Shown here: piece after piece, positions 63,390-64,000 of the stretch
Position numbering within the stretch: position 1 is the first letter of the stretch
Layout: the number at the start of each line of letters is the position of its first letter
Assembly: GCF_963678975.1 (NCBI RefSeq)
Contig: NC_089275.1
Span: 23,249,977 to 23,313,976 of the forward strand
DNA: 64,000 bases
Reading direction: 5' to 3'
Source: Dysidea avara
Lineage: Eukaryota; Porifera; Demospongiae; Dictyoceratida; Dysideidae
Translations under genes and position numbers: made by a program
The notes under the pieces: generated by a model
Databases searched by the model: none
What the model saw: the letters and a program-made list of their open reading frames with translations, nothing else
What the model was told of the DNA's origin: nothing

Positions 63390-63977
63390 TAGAGCTGAAA
63401 CAGATATCGGTATGATCCGGATATCCGGATAATAATTTACTATCCGGATAGTACTTTGAAGCCAAGCGGATACTAATAACTTAAAGCCATTTATCTGTCC
63501 AACTTTCTCATCACTAGGTGAATCAATTTTCATCATGGAGAGTTAGCTAAGCTAGATTATGTGAAGTTAACAGCAGCCTGGTAAGTTAATCAGTTTGCTC
63601 GCGACCACGCCCATCGCTAAATTACGAAGCGAGGCTGTGAATGTTGCTGAAGAAGTTGTAACAGAATAGTTATTGCCTTAAAAAGAGTTCTTTACGACTA
63701 GTTGTACCTGGAAAAAGTCTTGTAGCAACTGCTACATCTTGTATTCATGTTTTCTCCAGCTGCCAATCTTGTTACAGACAGTGCAAAGTAACACTGTAAC
63801 ATTACCACAAACCTTTTGCTAATGTTTGTTTGCTTCTAGTACTAGTAAAACAAGGATGTTTACAATAAACTAGAAAATGTTTCTATAGCAAGTGATGATG
63901 TCACTATCCGTAGGATATCCGGATAGGTTTTGTTCAGGATATCCGGATAGTAAAAGTTGCTATCCGTTTCAGCCCTA
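63390..63977. mobile_element. hAT element (TAGRGCTGAAA family), perfect 8 bp duplication
   Basis: Ends TAGAGCTGAAACAGATA and ...CGTTTCAGCCCTA, flanked by TTCCAGAC (63382-63389 and 63978-63985). GGATATCCGGATA repeats lie near both ends. Non-coding; same family as 28963-29199. Confidence 0.85.
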
Positions 63978-64000
63978 TTCCAGACATGCTATTAAAATAA

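Noticed and set aside
1-64000. tRNA or rRNA genes
   Set aside because: No cloverleaf with both A and B boxes and no rRNA sequence recognised by eye. Only a SINE-like B-box was seen at 19050-19240.

Overview
The window reads as nuclear DNA of an animal, most likely a sponge or another early-branching marine invertebrate. It is AT-rich and has animal gene families (tetraspanin with a CCG loop, RING/TRAF/MATH proteins, lysosomal di-N-acetylchitobiase, an NNMT/PNMT-type methyltransferase). GT-AG introns and a very dense set of transposons and small inverted-repeat elements surround them. The sponge assignment is an inference from this mix and was not tested by any search.

Layout. 1-2852: 3' part of a DIRS-like element (reverse transcriptase/RNase H overlapping a tyrosine recombinase, then an internal complementary region and its inverted copy). 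2853-9990: dispersed repeats, a decayed DDE transposase, a broken Crypton-type recombinase on the minus strand, small TIR elements and a LINE tail. 10000-12521: a 2.5 kb long-TIR element with a perfect 9 bp target duplication. 12531-24540: a possible mitochondrial leader exon, a Tc1/mariner-like relic, foldbacks, a 2.8 kb TIR element with a 7 bp target duplication, and copies of dispersed repeats. 24541-28419: methyltransferase gene, whose proposed first exon lies 3 kb upstream across an intron holding a hAT element, a CA microsatellite and a Tc1-like element. 28420-33200: repeats and a LINE relic. 33512-39443: tandem pair of RING-TRAF-MATH genes; the first is broken by an in-frame stop and a hAT-type insertion, the second is whole. 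40572-58304, minus strand: a complete eight-exon tetraspanin gene reconstructed exon by exon, whose sixth intron is about 13.8 kb. 60456-61580: single-exon chitobiase gene. 62293-62475: last exon of an unrecognised minus-strand gene that runs past the window. 63390-63977: hAT element with a perfect 8 bp duplication.

The giant tetraspanin intron is the most striking piece. It holds a 2.7 kb minisatellite of about 31 bp period, diverged ~200 bp tandem units, and inserted into one of these a whole-looking BEL/Pao retrotransposon with two identical 132 bp LTRs and a 5 bp target duplication. It also holds two foldbacks and a nested hAT element. The gene nevertheless keeps correct splice sites and phase-0 junctions on both sides.

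The host genes do not form an obvious pathway. Chitobiase and a tetraspanin with a YxxPhi-like tail (YEVV, compare CD63) are both plausibly endo-lysosomal and lie head to head about 2.1 kb apart, but a functional link is speculation.
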